28,929 bases of DNA from an uncultured Oscillospiraceae bacterium (GTDB lineage: Bacteria; Bacillota; Clostridia; Oscillospirales; Acutalibacteraceae), in the NCBI GenBank assembly GCA_900552225.1, contig URYX01000006.1, forward strand, positions 1 to 28,929, written 5' to 3'. The first letter of the stretch is position 1. Every line of letters starts with the position of its first letter. The notes below the pieces were generated by a model, which worked only from the letters and a program-made list of their open reading frames with translations, searched no databases and was not told where the DNA came from. A program made the position numbers and the translations under genes. Below are positions 13,973-21,627 of this stretch, in pieces.

Positions 13973-15187
13973 ATGAAACCCAGGAAAATTAAGAGAAACC
14001 ATTCGTTCCGCAGGCGCTCGCCGTTTCACCATGCGGTGTTTCCCTGGAAAACCGTGCTGGGGACGCTGGCGCTGATTGCGCTGGTGGTCGGCGGGGTGTT
14101 TACGGCCAAATGGCTGGCCTCCCGCGTTCCGGCGGAGTATCCGTCGGCTTCGCTGCCCGCGGAGAGCGGCGGGGTCACGGAGCCCACCGCGGGGCCTACG
14201 GGCCCGACGGAGCCGGAGCAGCCGACGCTGTCGGCCGAGCGGGCCTTCTATGTGCCCGTGAGCGCGCTGAGGGATCTTACGGGGCTGGAAAAGACGCTGC
14301 GGCAGGCGGCGGATGCGGGCTTCGGAGCCATGGTGTTTGACCTGAAGGACGAGACGGGACGGATTTGGTACGCCTCCGCCTCGGCTTCGGCCGCCAAGGC
14401 CAAGAGCGTGGCGGCGGATGCGCTGACGGCGGAGCAGCTGAGCGCCGTCCGGGCGCTGTGCGAGGGGCAGGGAATCGTGCCGGTGCCGCGGCTCTATGCG
14501 TTCCGCGACCAAGTCGGTGCGGAGAACATGCAGGCGGCGCGCGTGCAGTATACGGGCGACCCGTCTGTCATCTGGCTCGACGACTACTATGAGCGCGGCG
14601 GCAAGCCGTGGCTGAATCCCTATTCCACCGAGGCGCAGACCTATCTGACCGATCTGATTGCCGAGCTGCGGACGCAGGGCTTTGCCCGGCTGATGCTGTC
14701 CGGTGTACAGTTCCCGGAAAAGACCTACTATGCCTATTTCGGCAGCTCGACGCAGCCGAAGGGGGAGGTGCTGTCCGCCTTTGTGCAGGCGGCGCGCACG
14801 GCCTTCGGAGACGGGACGGTGGTTCTGCAGATGCCGGCGGCTGCGGCAATGGGCACCGATACCACGGCCTTCGGGGACAACCCGTTGAATTTCGGAGAGG
14901 CGACGGCGGCGGTACAGGTGATTCCGTCGGAGCTGGCGAAGAATCTGAAGGTGGGCGAAGCGGAGATTGCAGACCCTGCGGCGCAGCCCGCCGAGACGGT
15001 GCGCCGCATCTATGAGCAGATCGGTGCGCGGCTCCGCCTGATGGAGGAGAAAAAGCGCCCGGTGCTGCAGCTCTGGATTGCGGAGGACACGTATGCGGCG
15101 GAGACCGTGCGGAGCCTTGCGGAAACGGACGGCGTGGTGCTGTACAGCGCGGACGGAGTGTACGATTTTTCCCGGTATGAGCGCTGA
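13973..15187 (+). CDS. Membrane-anchored DUF4015 (putative glycoside-hydrolase-like) protein
   Basis: The 404-residue protein has a strongly basic N terminus (residues 1-25), one transmembrane segment (about 27-49), a Pro/Thr/Ala-rich spacer (about 52-82) and a TIM-barrel-like domain. That domain resembles DUF4015, a putative glycosyl hydrolase family: GFGAMVFDLKDETGRIWY, IVPVPRLYAFRD, WLDDYYERGGKPWLNPYS, and an LMLSGVQFPEK segment. The topology is predicted N-in with the domain outside. AAGGAGG precedes ATG 13973, only 24 bases after rnfA, so it probably belongs to the Rnf-like operon. It stands where rnfB would normally be. No substrate can be named from sequence. Confidence 0.75.
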   Translation: MKPRKIKRNHSFRRRSPFHHAVFPWKTVLGTLALIALVVGGVFTAKWLASRVPAEYPSASLPAESGGVTEPTAGPTGPTEPEQPTLSAERAFYVPVSALRDLTGLEKTLRQAADAGFGAMVFDLKDETGRIWYASASASAAKAKSVAADALTAEQLSAVRALCEGQGIVPVPRLYAFRDQVGAENMQAARVQYTGDPSVIWLDDYYERGGKPWLNPYSTEAQTYLTDLIAELRTQGFARLMLSGVQFPEKTYYAYFGSSTQPKGEVLSAFVQAARTAFGDGTVVLQMPAAAAMGTDTTAFGDNPLNFGEATAAVQVIPSELAKNLKVGEAEIADPAAQPAETVRRIYEQIGARLRLMEEKKRPVLQLWIAEDTYAAETVRSLAETDGVVLYSADGVYDFSRYER

Positions 15188-15264
15188 ATACGCATGGCGG
15201 GACACTGTTTCGGAATTTAGCGATTTTAAGCATTAAATTGCAAAAGAAAATGGAACGAAGGCTC

Positions 15265-15293
15265 TTGACAAGCGCGGCGGAATGCGCTACAAT
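15265..15293 (+). promoter_or_regulatory. Near-consensus promoter of the aromatic amino acid operon
   Basis: TTGACA (15265-15270, perfect -35) and TACAAT (15288-15293, five of six) are separated by exactly 17 bases. This is the best promoter in the window. It drives the leader peptide and attenuator that follow. No clear terminator separates it from the DUF4015 gene upstream. Confidence 0.88.
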
Positions 15294-15336
15294 AGAAAAA
15301 AGCGCAGAAGCCGAGAGTAAGAAAGGGGTGGACGGT

Positions 15337-15399
15337 ATGTTCGCGTATAGCCTGTATCGATTTTATACCGGATATACGGACTGCCTGTACACCGCCTGA
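15337..15399 (+). CDS. Tyr/Phe-rich attenuator leader peptide
   Basis: A 20-codon reading frame, MFAYSLYRFYTGYTDCLYTA, begins at ATG 15337 and ends at TGA 15397-15399. AAAGGGG stands 8 bases before the ATG. Five of 20 residues are Tyr (4, 7, 10, 13, 18) and two are Phe (2, 9). It lies between a strong promoter and a hairpin followed by a U-run, directly before genes for Phe and Tyr synthesis. This is the pattern of ribosome-mediated attenuation: low charged tRNA-Tyr (and perhaps tRNA-Phe) would stall the ribosome here and let transcription pass the terminator. The peptide itself is probably functionless. Confidence 0.85.
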   Translation: MFAYSLYRFYTGYTDCLYTA

Positions 15400-15427
15400 G
15401 CCATAACGCTTAGTATACGGACAGCCC
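15378..15427 (+). promoter_or_regulatory. Candidate antiterminator pairing
   Basis: The segment 15378-15392, in the last codons of the leader peptide, can pair with 15413-15427 with 12 of 15 positions matched, counting one G-U and allowing three mismatches. The second arm covers the first five bases of the terminator's left arm (15423-15431), so the two structures exclude each other. That is what an antiterminator should do. The pairing was found by eye, and a competing fold may be better. Confidence 0.35.
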
Positions 15428-15473
15428 GCAATCGCTCATGCAGTTTTGCAGTGAACGTGTTGCGGGCTTTTCT
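15423..15473 (+). terminator. Attenuator terminator upstream of the aro operon
   Basis: AGCCCGCAA (15423-15431) pairs perfectly with TTGCGGGCT (15460-15468), followed by TTTTCT. The 28-base loop holds a small inner hairpin, TGCA-GTTT-TGCA. The structure lies 24 bases after the leader-peptide stop and about 46 bases before the first structural gene. It is the terminator half of the attenuator. Confidence 0.8.
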
Positions 15474-15518
15474 ATCGCTTGGCCGCCCGTCGCGGCGGCA
15501 CGGAGGAGTGGACGAAAA

Positions 15519-16718
15519 ATGAGCAATCCCGCCATGGAGGCGCTTGGGCGCAAGCGCTCCGTTATCCGTGAAATTTTTGAATACGGCAACCGCCGCCGCG
15601 CCGAAATCGGGCGGGAGAATGTGTTCGATTTCAGCCTCGGCAACCCGAGCATTCCCACCCCCTCCGCGGTGACGCAGGCGATGGAGCGCCTGGTGCGGGA
15701 GATGGACCCGGTGCTGCTGCACGGGTACACCTCGGCTCAGGGGGCCGCCCCCGTGCGGGAGAGGATTGCCGCCGTAATCCGGGAGCGCTTCGGCGTGGAG
15801 GCCCGGGGGGATCGCCTGTATATGACCTGCGGGGCGGCGGCCTCGCTGACGATCGCACTGAAGGCGCTGGTCTGTCCCGGGGAGGAGGTCATTGCCCTGA
15901 CACCGTTTTTCCCGGAATACCGCGTGTTTGCGGAGAATGCCGGGGCACGGTTTGTGACGGTGGATTGCCGCGACGGCGATTTTCAGATCGATCTGCCGGC
16001 GCTGGCCCGGGCTGTCACGGCGAAAACGCGGGTCGTCCTTGTCAATTCTCCGAACAACCCGACCGGTGCGGTGCTGTCGGAGGAGAGCATCCGGGCGCTC
16101 GCCGCGCTGCTTGAGCAAAAGCAGGCGGAGTTCGGCACCGATATTTTCATTCTGGCGGACGAGCCCTACCGCGAGCTGGCCTATGACGTGGAGGTACCCT
16201 ACATCCCGTGCTATTACGGGAATACGCTGGTTTGCTATTCCTACAGCAAGTCGCTGTCGCTGCCGGGCGAGCGGATCGGCTATATCTTTGTGCCGCCGCA
16301 GGTGTCCGGCGGAGAGGCCGTATATGCGGCCGTGTGCGGGGCGGGACGGGCGCTCGGTTATGTCTGTGCTCCGAGTCTGCTGCAGTATACGGTGGCGGAG
16401 TGTGCCGACTTGCTGCCCGATCTGACGGTATACCGCCGCAACCGGGATCTGCTGTACGGTGCGCTGACCGCGTGCGGCTGGGAGGTTGTGCCGCCGGACG
16501 GGGCGTTTTATCTGTTTGTCAGGACGCCGGTTCCGGATGCGGCCGCCTTCTGCGAGTATGCCAAGCGCTATGAGCTGCTGCTGGTGCCGGGAGACGATTT
16601 CGGGCGGCCCGGGTATGTCCGGATTGCCTACTGCGTGGACACGGAGCAGCTTGAGCGATCTCTGCCGCGCTTCCGGGCGCTGGCGGAGGAGTATCGGAAC
16701 GGGGAGGCGGCAAAATGA
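15519..16718 (+). CDS. Class I/II PLP-dependent aminotransferase, probably aromatic
   Basis: The 399-residue fold-type I aminotransferase shows DFSLGNPSIPTP at the N terminus, NSPNNPTGAVLS, ADEPYRELAYD (Asp contacting the PLP pyridine) and SYSKSLSLPGERIGY with the Schiff-base Lys. A C-terminal Arg in RIAYCV is expected to bind the substrate carboxylate. The start ATG 15519 has CGGAGGAG about 10 bases upstream; an earlier in-frame ATG at 15438 lies inside the terminator loop and is rejected. As the first gene of a Phe/Tyr operon it most likely makes Phe and Tyr from their keto acids. Aspartate or broad specificity cannot be excluded. Confidence 0.9.
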   Translation: MSNPAMEALGRKRSVIREIFEYGNRRRAEIGRENVFDFSLGNPSIPTPSAVTQAMERLVREMDPVLLHGYTSAQGAAPVRERIAAVIRERFGVEARGDRLYMTCGAAASLTIALKALVCPGEEVIALTPFFPEYRVFAENAGARFVTVDCRDGDFQIDLPALARAVTAKTRVVLVNSPNNPTGAVLSEESIRALAALLEQKQAEFGTDIFILADEPYRELAYDVEVPYIPCYYGNTLVCYSYSKSLSLPGERIGYIFVPPQVSGGEAVYAAVCGAGRALGYVCAPSLLQYTVAECADLLPDLTVYRRNRDLLYGALTACGWEVVPPDGAFYLFVRTPVPDAAAFCEYAKRYELLLVPGDDFGRPGYVRIAYCVDTEQLERSLPRFRALAEEYRNGEAAK

Positions 16719-17818
16719 CGGATCTGGAAAAGGCACGGCGCGAGATCGATGCCATCGACGGAGCAATGGCCGAGCTGTTTGTCCGGCGCATGGAAGCGGT
16801 GCGTACCGTGGCGGCGTATAAGCAGAAAAACGGAATCCGCGTGACCGATCTGGCACGGGAGCGGGAGGTCATCCGGCACAATGCCCGGCGGGTGGAGAAC
16901 GAGACCCTCCGGCCGTATTATGTGGATTTTCTGCAGAGCAATATGGAAATTTCCAAGGCGTATCAGCACCGCCTGCTTGAGGGGATGCGGGTGGCGTTCA
17001 GCGGCGTGGAGGGGGCCTTTGCCAACATCGCCGCCAACCGCGTGTTCCCGGATGCGACGGCGGTGCCCTGCGCCGATTTTAAGGCGGCCTACGATGCGGT
17101 GGCCGACGGAGAATGCGACTGCGTCATTCTGCCGATCGAAAACAGCTATAACGGCGATGTGGGGCAGGTGATGGATCTGGCCTTTTTCGGGCCGCTGTCC
17201 ATCAACGGCATCTACGATATCGAGGTTGTCCAGAACCTGCTGGCGGTCAAGGGCACCACGATGGAGGAGGTGCGGCAGGTCATCAGCCATCCGCAGGCGC
17301 TCGGGCAGTGTGCCGCCTATATCCGCCGGCACGGCTTTGAGCCGGTGGAGGCGGTCAACACCGCCGTGGCGGTGCGGCAGGTGGCGGAGATGGGACGGCA
17401 CGACATCGCGGCCATCGGCAGCGATGAGGCCGCCCGGAAATTCGGGCTGAAAAAGCTGGAGGCGCACATCAACGAGAGCGGCAATAATACGACGCGCTTT
17501 GCCGTGTTTTCCAAGCTGCCGAAGGCCCCGGCTCCGTCGGATAACCAGTTTATTCTGCTGTTTACCGTGCAGAATGAGGCGGGCTCGCTCGGAGAGGCGG
17601 TGGCGGCCATCGGCCGCTACGGCTTCAACCTGCGGGCGCTGAAGAGCCGCCCGACCAAGGAGCTGATCTGGAGCTACTACTTCTACGCGGAGGGCGAGGG
17701 CAACATCCACAGTGACCGCGGACGGGAAATGCTGCAGTGCCTGCGGGAGAAATGCAGCACGCTGCGCGTGGTGGGGAGCTTTGAAAAGGAAATCGTGCTG
17801 CGAGGTGATGAGGAATGA
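16715..17818 (+). CDS. pheA: Bifunctional chorismate mutase/prephenate dehydratase
   Basis: The protein converts chorismate to prephenate and then to phenylpyruvate. In its 367 residues, a helical AroQ-type chorismate mutase domain (about 1-85) begins DLEKARREIDAID. The dehydratase domain (about 89-270) shows AFSGVEGAFAN, LPIENSYNG and the catalytic NNTTRF (Thr260, Arg261, Phe262). An ACT domain (about 280-360) contains GSLGEAVAAIGRYGFN and an LKSRPTK stretch, where ESRP is usual. The ACT domain suggests feedback control by Phe; the Glu-to-Lys change in that motif may alter it. ATG 16715 overlaps the previous stop as ATGA. Confidence 0.95.
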   Translation: MTDLEKARREIDAIDGAMAELFVRRMEAVRTVAAYKQKNGIRVTDLAREREVIRHNARRVENETLRPYYVDFLQSNMEISKAYQHRLLEGMRVAFSGVEGAFANIAANRVFPDATAVPCADFKAAYDAVADGECDCVILPIENSYNGDVGQVMDLAFFGPLSINGIYDIEVVQNLLAVKGTTMEEVRQVISHPQALGQCAAYIRRHGFEPVEAVNTAVAVRQVAEMGRHDIAAIGSDEAARKFGLKKLEAHINESGNNTTRFAVFSKLPKAPAPSDNQFILLFTVQNEAGSLGEAVAAIGRYGFNLRALKSRPTKELIWSYYFYAEGEGNIHSDRGREMLQCLREKCSTLRVVGSFEKEIVLRGDEE

Positions 17819-18825
17819 GGCTGCCGGTCAAAACAGCGGCGGGGGAGTATACCGTATGGCTGCAGCGCGGGGGGCTGACCCGGGCTGCGGAGCTCTGCCG
17901 CCTGGATCGCCGGGTGCTGATCGTGACCGACGACGGCGTTCCGGCGGAGTATGCCGAGACGGTGGCGGCGCAGTGTGCGCATCCGCGCATCGTCACGCTG
18001 CCGCAGGGGGAGCCGACCAAGTGCATGGAGAGCCTGTGCCGCCTGCTGCGGGAGATGGTGGAGGCGGAGTTCACCCGTACCGACTGCGTAGCTGCGGTCG
18101 GCGGCGGTGTCATGGGCGATCTGGCCGGCTTTGCCGCTGCCTGCTTTATGCGCGGCATCGATTTTTACAATCTGCCGACCACGGTGCTTGCGCAGGTGGA
18201 TTCCTCCATCGGCGGCAAGGTGGCGGTGGATTTTGAAGGGTATAAGAACCTGGTCGGGGCGTTTTATCCGCCGCGTGCGGTGGTGATCGACTCCGATACC
18301 CTGGCCACGCTGCCCGCGCGGCAGATGGCCAACGGGCTGGCAGAATCGGTTAAGATGGCACTGACCTCCGATGCAGAGCTGTTTGCGCTGTTTGAGCGGG
18401 AGGCTCCGGCGGCACAGATTGACCGTGTGATCGAGGCCTCGCTCCGGATCAAGCGGGCCGTGGTGGAGCAGGACGAACGGGAGGGCGGATTGCGCCGCAT
18501 TCTCAACTTCGGCCACACCCTGGCCCATGCGATCGAGAGCGAGACCGGGCTTAACCGGCTGTACCACGGAGAATGCGTGGCGCTCGGGATGCTGCCCATG
18601 TGCTCGGAGGAGGTGCGCGGACGGCTGCTGCCCGTTCTGGAGAAGCTCGGGCTTCCGACGAGGATAGCGTGTGACCCGGAGCGGCTGATTGCCGCCATGC
18701 GGCACGATAAGAAGATGGCGGGCGAGGAGATTGCGGTGGTGACGGTGCCCGAGGTCGGGCGCTGCGAAATTCAGACACTGCCGTTTGAGGAGTTTGCACG
18801 GCGCATTCGGGAGGTGCTCTCATGA
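17815..18825 (+). CDS. aroB: 3-Dehydroquinate synthase
   Basis: AroB cyclises DAHP to 3-dehydroquinate using NAD and zinc. The 336-residue protein carries the cofactor motif GGGVMGDLAGFAA, the PTTVLAQVDSSIGGKVAVD block, the KNLVGAFYPP segment and the zinc-site NFGHTLAHAIE. A later HGECVALGM segment adds the last zinc-site His. The length is normal to slightly short for the family. It starts by a four-base ATGA overlap with pheA and ends with the same overlap on aroC. Confidence 0.96.
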   Translation: MRLPVKTAAGEYTVWLQRGGLTRAAELCRLDRRVLIVTDDGVPAEYAETVAAQCAHPRIVTLPQGEPTKCMESLCRLLREMVEAEFTRTDCVAAVGGGVMGDLAGFAAACFMRGIDFYNLPTTVLAQVDSSIGGKVAVDFEGYKNLVGAFYPPRAVVIDSDTLATLPARQMANGLAESVKMALTSDAELFALFEREAPAAQIDRVIEASLRIKRAVVEQDEREGGLRRILNFGHTLAHAIESETGLNRLYHGECVALGMLPMCSEEVRGRLLPVLEKLGLPTRIACDPERLIAAMRHDKKMAGEEIAVVTVPEVGRCEIQTLPFEEFARRIREVLS

Positions 18826-19910
18826 AAAACACCATCGGAACCTCGGTCTCCCTGACGCTGTTCGGGGAGAGCCACGGCCTGGGCCTCGGCGCCGTATTGG
18901 ACGGGCTGGCGCCCGGCCTGCCGGTGGACGAGGCTTTCATCCGGTCGCAGCTGGCGCTGCGCCGCCCGGTCGGGGACATTTCCACGCCGCGGCGGGAGCC
19001 GGATCACTTTGTGCTGGAGAGCGGCGTGTTTGAGGGGAAAACCACCGGGACGCCGCTGTGCATTCTCATTCCGAACGAGGATACCCGTTCGGCGGATTAC
19101 CGTGAGCTGCGCAGCAAGGCGCGGCCCGGACATGCGGATTATACGGCCTATGCCAAATATCACGGCTTTGAGGATTACCGCGGCGGCGGGCATTTCAGCG
19201 GCCGGATCACGGCGGGGCTGGTGGCGGCCGGAGCCGTCGTGCTGCCGGCGCTGCGCCGCAAGGGCATCCGCATCGGAACGCATATCGCGCGGATTGCGGA
19301 TGTGACGGACCGCGGCTTTGAGCGGACGGAGGAGGAGCTCGACCGTCTGGCCGCGCTGCCGTTTGCCGTGCTGGACGACCGCGCGGCGGAGGCGATGCTC
19401 GAACGCATCCGTGCGGCGGCTGCGGACGGAGACAGCGTCGGCGGCGTGCTGGAGACGGCGGTCACGGGGCTTCCGGCGGGAGTCGGAGAGCCGTGGTTCG
19501 ACGGTCTCGAAAGCGTGCTGTCACGGGCACTGTTTGCCATTCCCGCGGTGAAGGGTGTGGAATTCGGTGACGGCTTTGCCATGACGGAATGGCGCGGCAG
19601 CCGCGCCAACGATGCCTTTACGGCGGAGGGCGGGCACATCACCACCGTGACCAATCATAACGGCGGCATCAACGGCGGCATCTCCAACGGGATGCCGGTG
19701 GTATTCCGTCTGGCCGTCAAGCCGACCCCGACCATTCACCGGGAGCAGCGGACGGCGGACTTTCTGACGGGAGAAAATACGACGCTGCAGTGCGGCGGAC
19801 GGCATGACCCGTGCATTGTGCACCGGGCACGGGTGGTGGCGGACAGCGTGACGGCGCTGGTGCTGTGCGATGTGCTGTGCGGCAGATTCGGGACGGATTG
19901 GTTGGTGTAA
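18822..19910 (+). CDS. aroC: Chorismate synthase
   Basis: AroC makes chorismate from EPSP and needs reduced FMN. Within its 362 residues are GESHGLGLGAVLDGLAPG near the N terminus, GGGHFSGRITAGLVAAGAV in the middle, GVEFGDGF, GGISNGMPV and GRHDPCIVHRA near the C terminus. All are family signatures. GGGAGGTG lies just before ATG 18822, which overlaps the aroB stop. The next gene begins two bases after this stop. Confidence 0.97.
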   Translation: MKNTIGTSVSLTLFGESHGLGLGAVLDGLAPGLPVDEAFIRSQLALRRPVGDISTPRREPDHFVLESGVFEGKTTGTPLCILIPNEDTRSADYRELRSKARPGHADYTAYAKYHGFEDYRGGGHFSGRITAGLVAAGAVVLPALRRKGIRIGTHIARIADVTDRGFERTEEELDRLAALPFAVLDDRAAEAMLERIRAAAADGDSVGGVLETAVTGLPAGVGEPWFDGLESVLSRALFAIPAVKGVEFGDGFAMTEWRGSRANDAFTAEGGHITTVTNHNGGINGGISNGMPVVFRLAVKPTPTIHREQRTADFLTGENTTLQCGGRHDPCIVHRARVVADSVTALVLCDVLCGRFGTDWLV

Positions 19911-19912
19911 GC

Positions 19913-21190
19913 ATGGAGTACGGATGTATCGGAAAAAAGCTCGGACACAGCTTTTCGCGGCAGATTCATGCGCAGCTGGCGGACTACGACTATACGCTGC
20001 GGGAAATCCCCGAGGAGGAGCTGGACGCCTTTATGCGGCGGGCGGATTTCAAGGCCATCAACGTCACCATTCCGTATAAGCAGGCGGTGATTCCCTATCT
20101 CGATGAGATTAGCGAGACCGCCCGCCGGATCGGGGCGGTGAATACGGTGGTCAACCGCGGCGGCCGGCTGTACGGCTACAATACGGATTTTATCGGCATG
20201 ACGGCGCTGATCCGGCGCCAGGGTGTGTCGCTTGAGGGGAAGAAGGTGCTGGTGCTCGGGAGCGGCGGTACCTCCAAGACGGCGGCGGCCGCCGCGGAGA
20301 GTCTCGGAGCCGCGCAGGTGCTGCGCGTTTCGCGCAGCGGACGGGACGGGGCCGTCTCCTATGATACGGTGTACCGGGAGCACACCGACGCACAGGCGCT
20401 GATCAACACCACGCCCTGCGGAATGTTTCCGCAGATCGGGACGGCGGCCGCCCCGCTTGACCGCTTTCCGCGGCTGACCTCGGTGACGGATGCGGTGTAC
20501 AATCCGCTGCGTCCGGCGCTGGTGGTGCAGGCGCTCGAGCGGGGCATCCCCGCGGCGGGCGGACTTTATATGCTGGTGGCGCAGGCGGCGGCCGCGGCGG
20601 AGCGGTTTATCGGCCGCGCGGCGGCAGAGGAGGAGATCGAACGGATCTACCGCGGGCTGCTGCGCGAGAAGCGCACGGCGGTGCTGATCGGAATGCCGGG
20701 CTGCGGCAAAAGCACGCTCGGACGCCGTCTGGCCGAGCGGCTGCAGCTCCGCTTTTTCGATACCGACGAGGAGATTGCGCGGCAGGAGGGACTTCCGGCG
20801 GCCGAGCTGATCCGCGGGCGCGGAGAGGCGGAGTTCCGCCGGATCGAGACGGAGGTGATCCGGCGCCTGGCCGCGGAGCAGGGGGCCGTCATCGCCACCG
20901 GCGGCGGCGCGGTGCTGAGCCGCGAAAACGTCAGCCTGCTGCGGGAAAACGGGACGCTTCTGTGGATCGACCGGCCGGTGGAGGCGCTGGCCGTGTCGCA
21001 GGACCGGCCGCTGTCGTCGAGCCGGGAGCTGCTGCGGCAGCGCTACCGTGAGCGGCATGCCCTGTACGAGGCGGCGGCGGATGCCGTGATTTCCGCCGTG
21101 CCCTCGATTGAGACGAATCTTCGGGCGTTGGAGGACGCCCTGGAGCGGTGCGGAGAGCCGCACAGCTATACCGGAGGAGAGCGGATATGA
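19913..21190 (+). CDS. Fused shikimate dehydrogenase and shikimate kinase (AroE-AroK)
   Basis: One 425-residue frame holds two consecutive shikimate-pathway enzymes. The dehydrogenase part (about 1-250) shows LGHSFSRQIHA, NVTIPYK, GAVNTVV, GYNTDFIG, the NADP-binding LGSGGTSKT and DAVYNPLRP. After a short helical linker the kinase part (about 255-425) carries the P-loop GMPGCGKST (260-268), FFDTDEEI, RGRGEAEFR and ATGGGAVL. The first converts 3-dehydroshikimate to shikimate and the second phosphorylates it, so the fusion could keep shikimate local. The start ATG 19913 lacks a strong ribosome binding site and probably relies on coupling to aroC. Gene symbol left open because the protein is a fusion. 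Confidence 0.95.
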   Translation: MEYGCIGKKLGHSFSRQIHAQLADYDYTLREIPEEELDAFMRRADFKAINVTIPYKQAVIPYLDEISETARRIGAVNTVVNRGGRLYGYNTDFIGMTALIRRQGVSLEGKKVLVLGSGGTSKTAAAAAESLGAAQVLRVSRSGRDGAVSYDTVYREHTDAQALINTTPCGMFPQIGTAAAPLDRFPRLTSVTDAVYNPLRPALVVQALERGIPAAGGLYMLVAQAAAAAERFIGRAAAEEEIERIYRGLLREKRTAVLIGMPGCGKSTLGRRLAERLQLRFFDTDEEIARQEGLPAAELIRGRGEAEFRRIETEVIRRLAAEQGAVIATGGGAVLSRENVSLLRENGTLLWIDRPVEALAVSQDRPLSSSRELLRQRYRERHALYEAAADAVISAVPSIETNLRALEDALERCGEPHSYTGGERI

Positions 21191-21627
21191 AAATTGCAGT
21201 CATCAACGGACCGAATCTCAACATGCTCGGGATTCGTGAGCCGGGTATTTACGGCAGCGAGAGCTACGCGGCGCTGTGTGACCGGATCCGGGCGTTTGCC
21301 GACGGACACGGAATTGAGGTGACGCTGTACCAGTCCAACCATGAGGGTGATCTGGTGGATGCCATCCAGGCGGCCTACGGCACGGCGGACGGCATCGTCA
21401 TCAATCCGGGGGCGTATACCCATACCAGCGTGGCCCTGCTCGATGCGGTCAAGGCGGTGGGACTGCCCACCGTTGAGGTGCATATCTCCGATGTGGCGTC
21501 GCGGGAGGCATTCCGGCAGATCAGCTATATCCGCGCGGCCTGTGTCCGCACCATCTGCGGCCACGGTCCGGCCGGCTATACGGAGGCAATGGAGTGGCTG
21601 CAGAAGGAATACGGTGAGCGGGTATGA
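21187..21627 (+). CDS. aroQ: Type II 3-dehydroquinate dehydratase
   Basis: AroQ removes water from 3-dehydroquinate to give 3-dehydroshikimate. The 146-residue protein is a typical small type II enzyme: GPNLNMLGIREPGIYG with the catalytic Tyr, QSNHEGDLVDAI, NPGAYTHTSVA and EVHISDV. GGAGGA precedes ATG 21187, which overlaps the previous stop as ATGA. Its stop likewise overlaps aroA. Confidence 0.96.
   Translation: MKIAVINGPNLNMLGIREPGIYGSESYAALCDRIRAFADGHGIEVTLYQSNHEGDLVDAIQAAYGTADGIVINPGAYTHTSVALLDAVKAVGLPTVEVHISDVASREAFRQISYIRAACVRTICGHGPAGYTEAMEWLQKEYGERV

Noticed and set aside
15188..15264. AATTTA/TAAATT inverted repeat after the DUF4015 gene as a terminator
   Set aside because: AT-only six-base stem without a U-run; not convincing.
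15438..15518. Upstream start that would lengthen the aminotransferase by 27 residues
   Set aside because: This ATG is inside the terminator loop, has no ribosome binding site, and the added residues do not resemble the family; ATG 15519 has CGGAGGAG.
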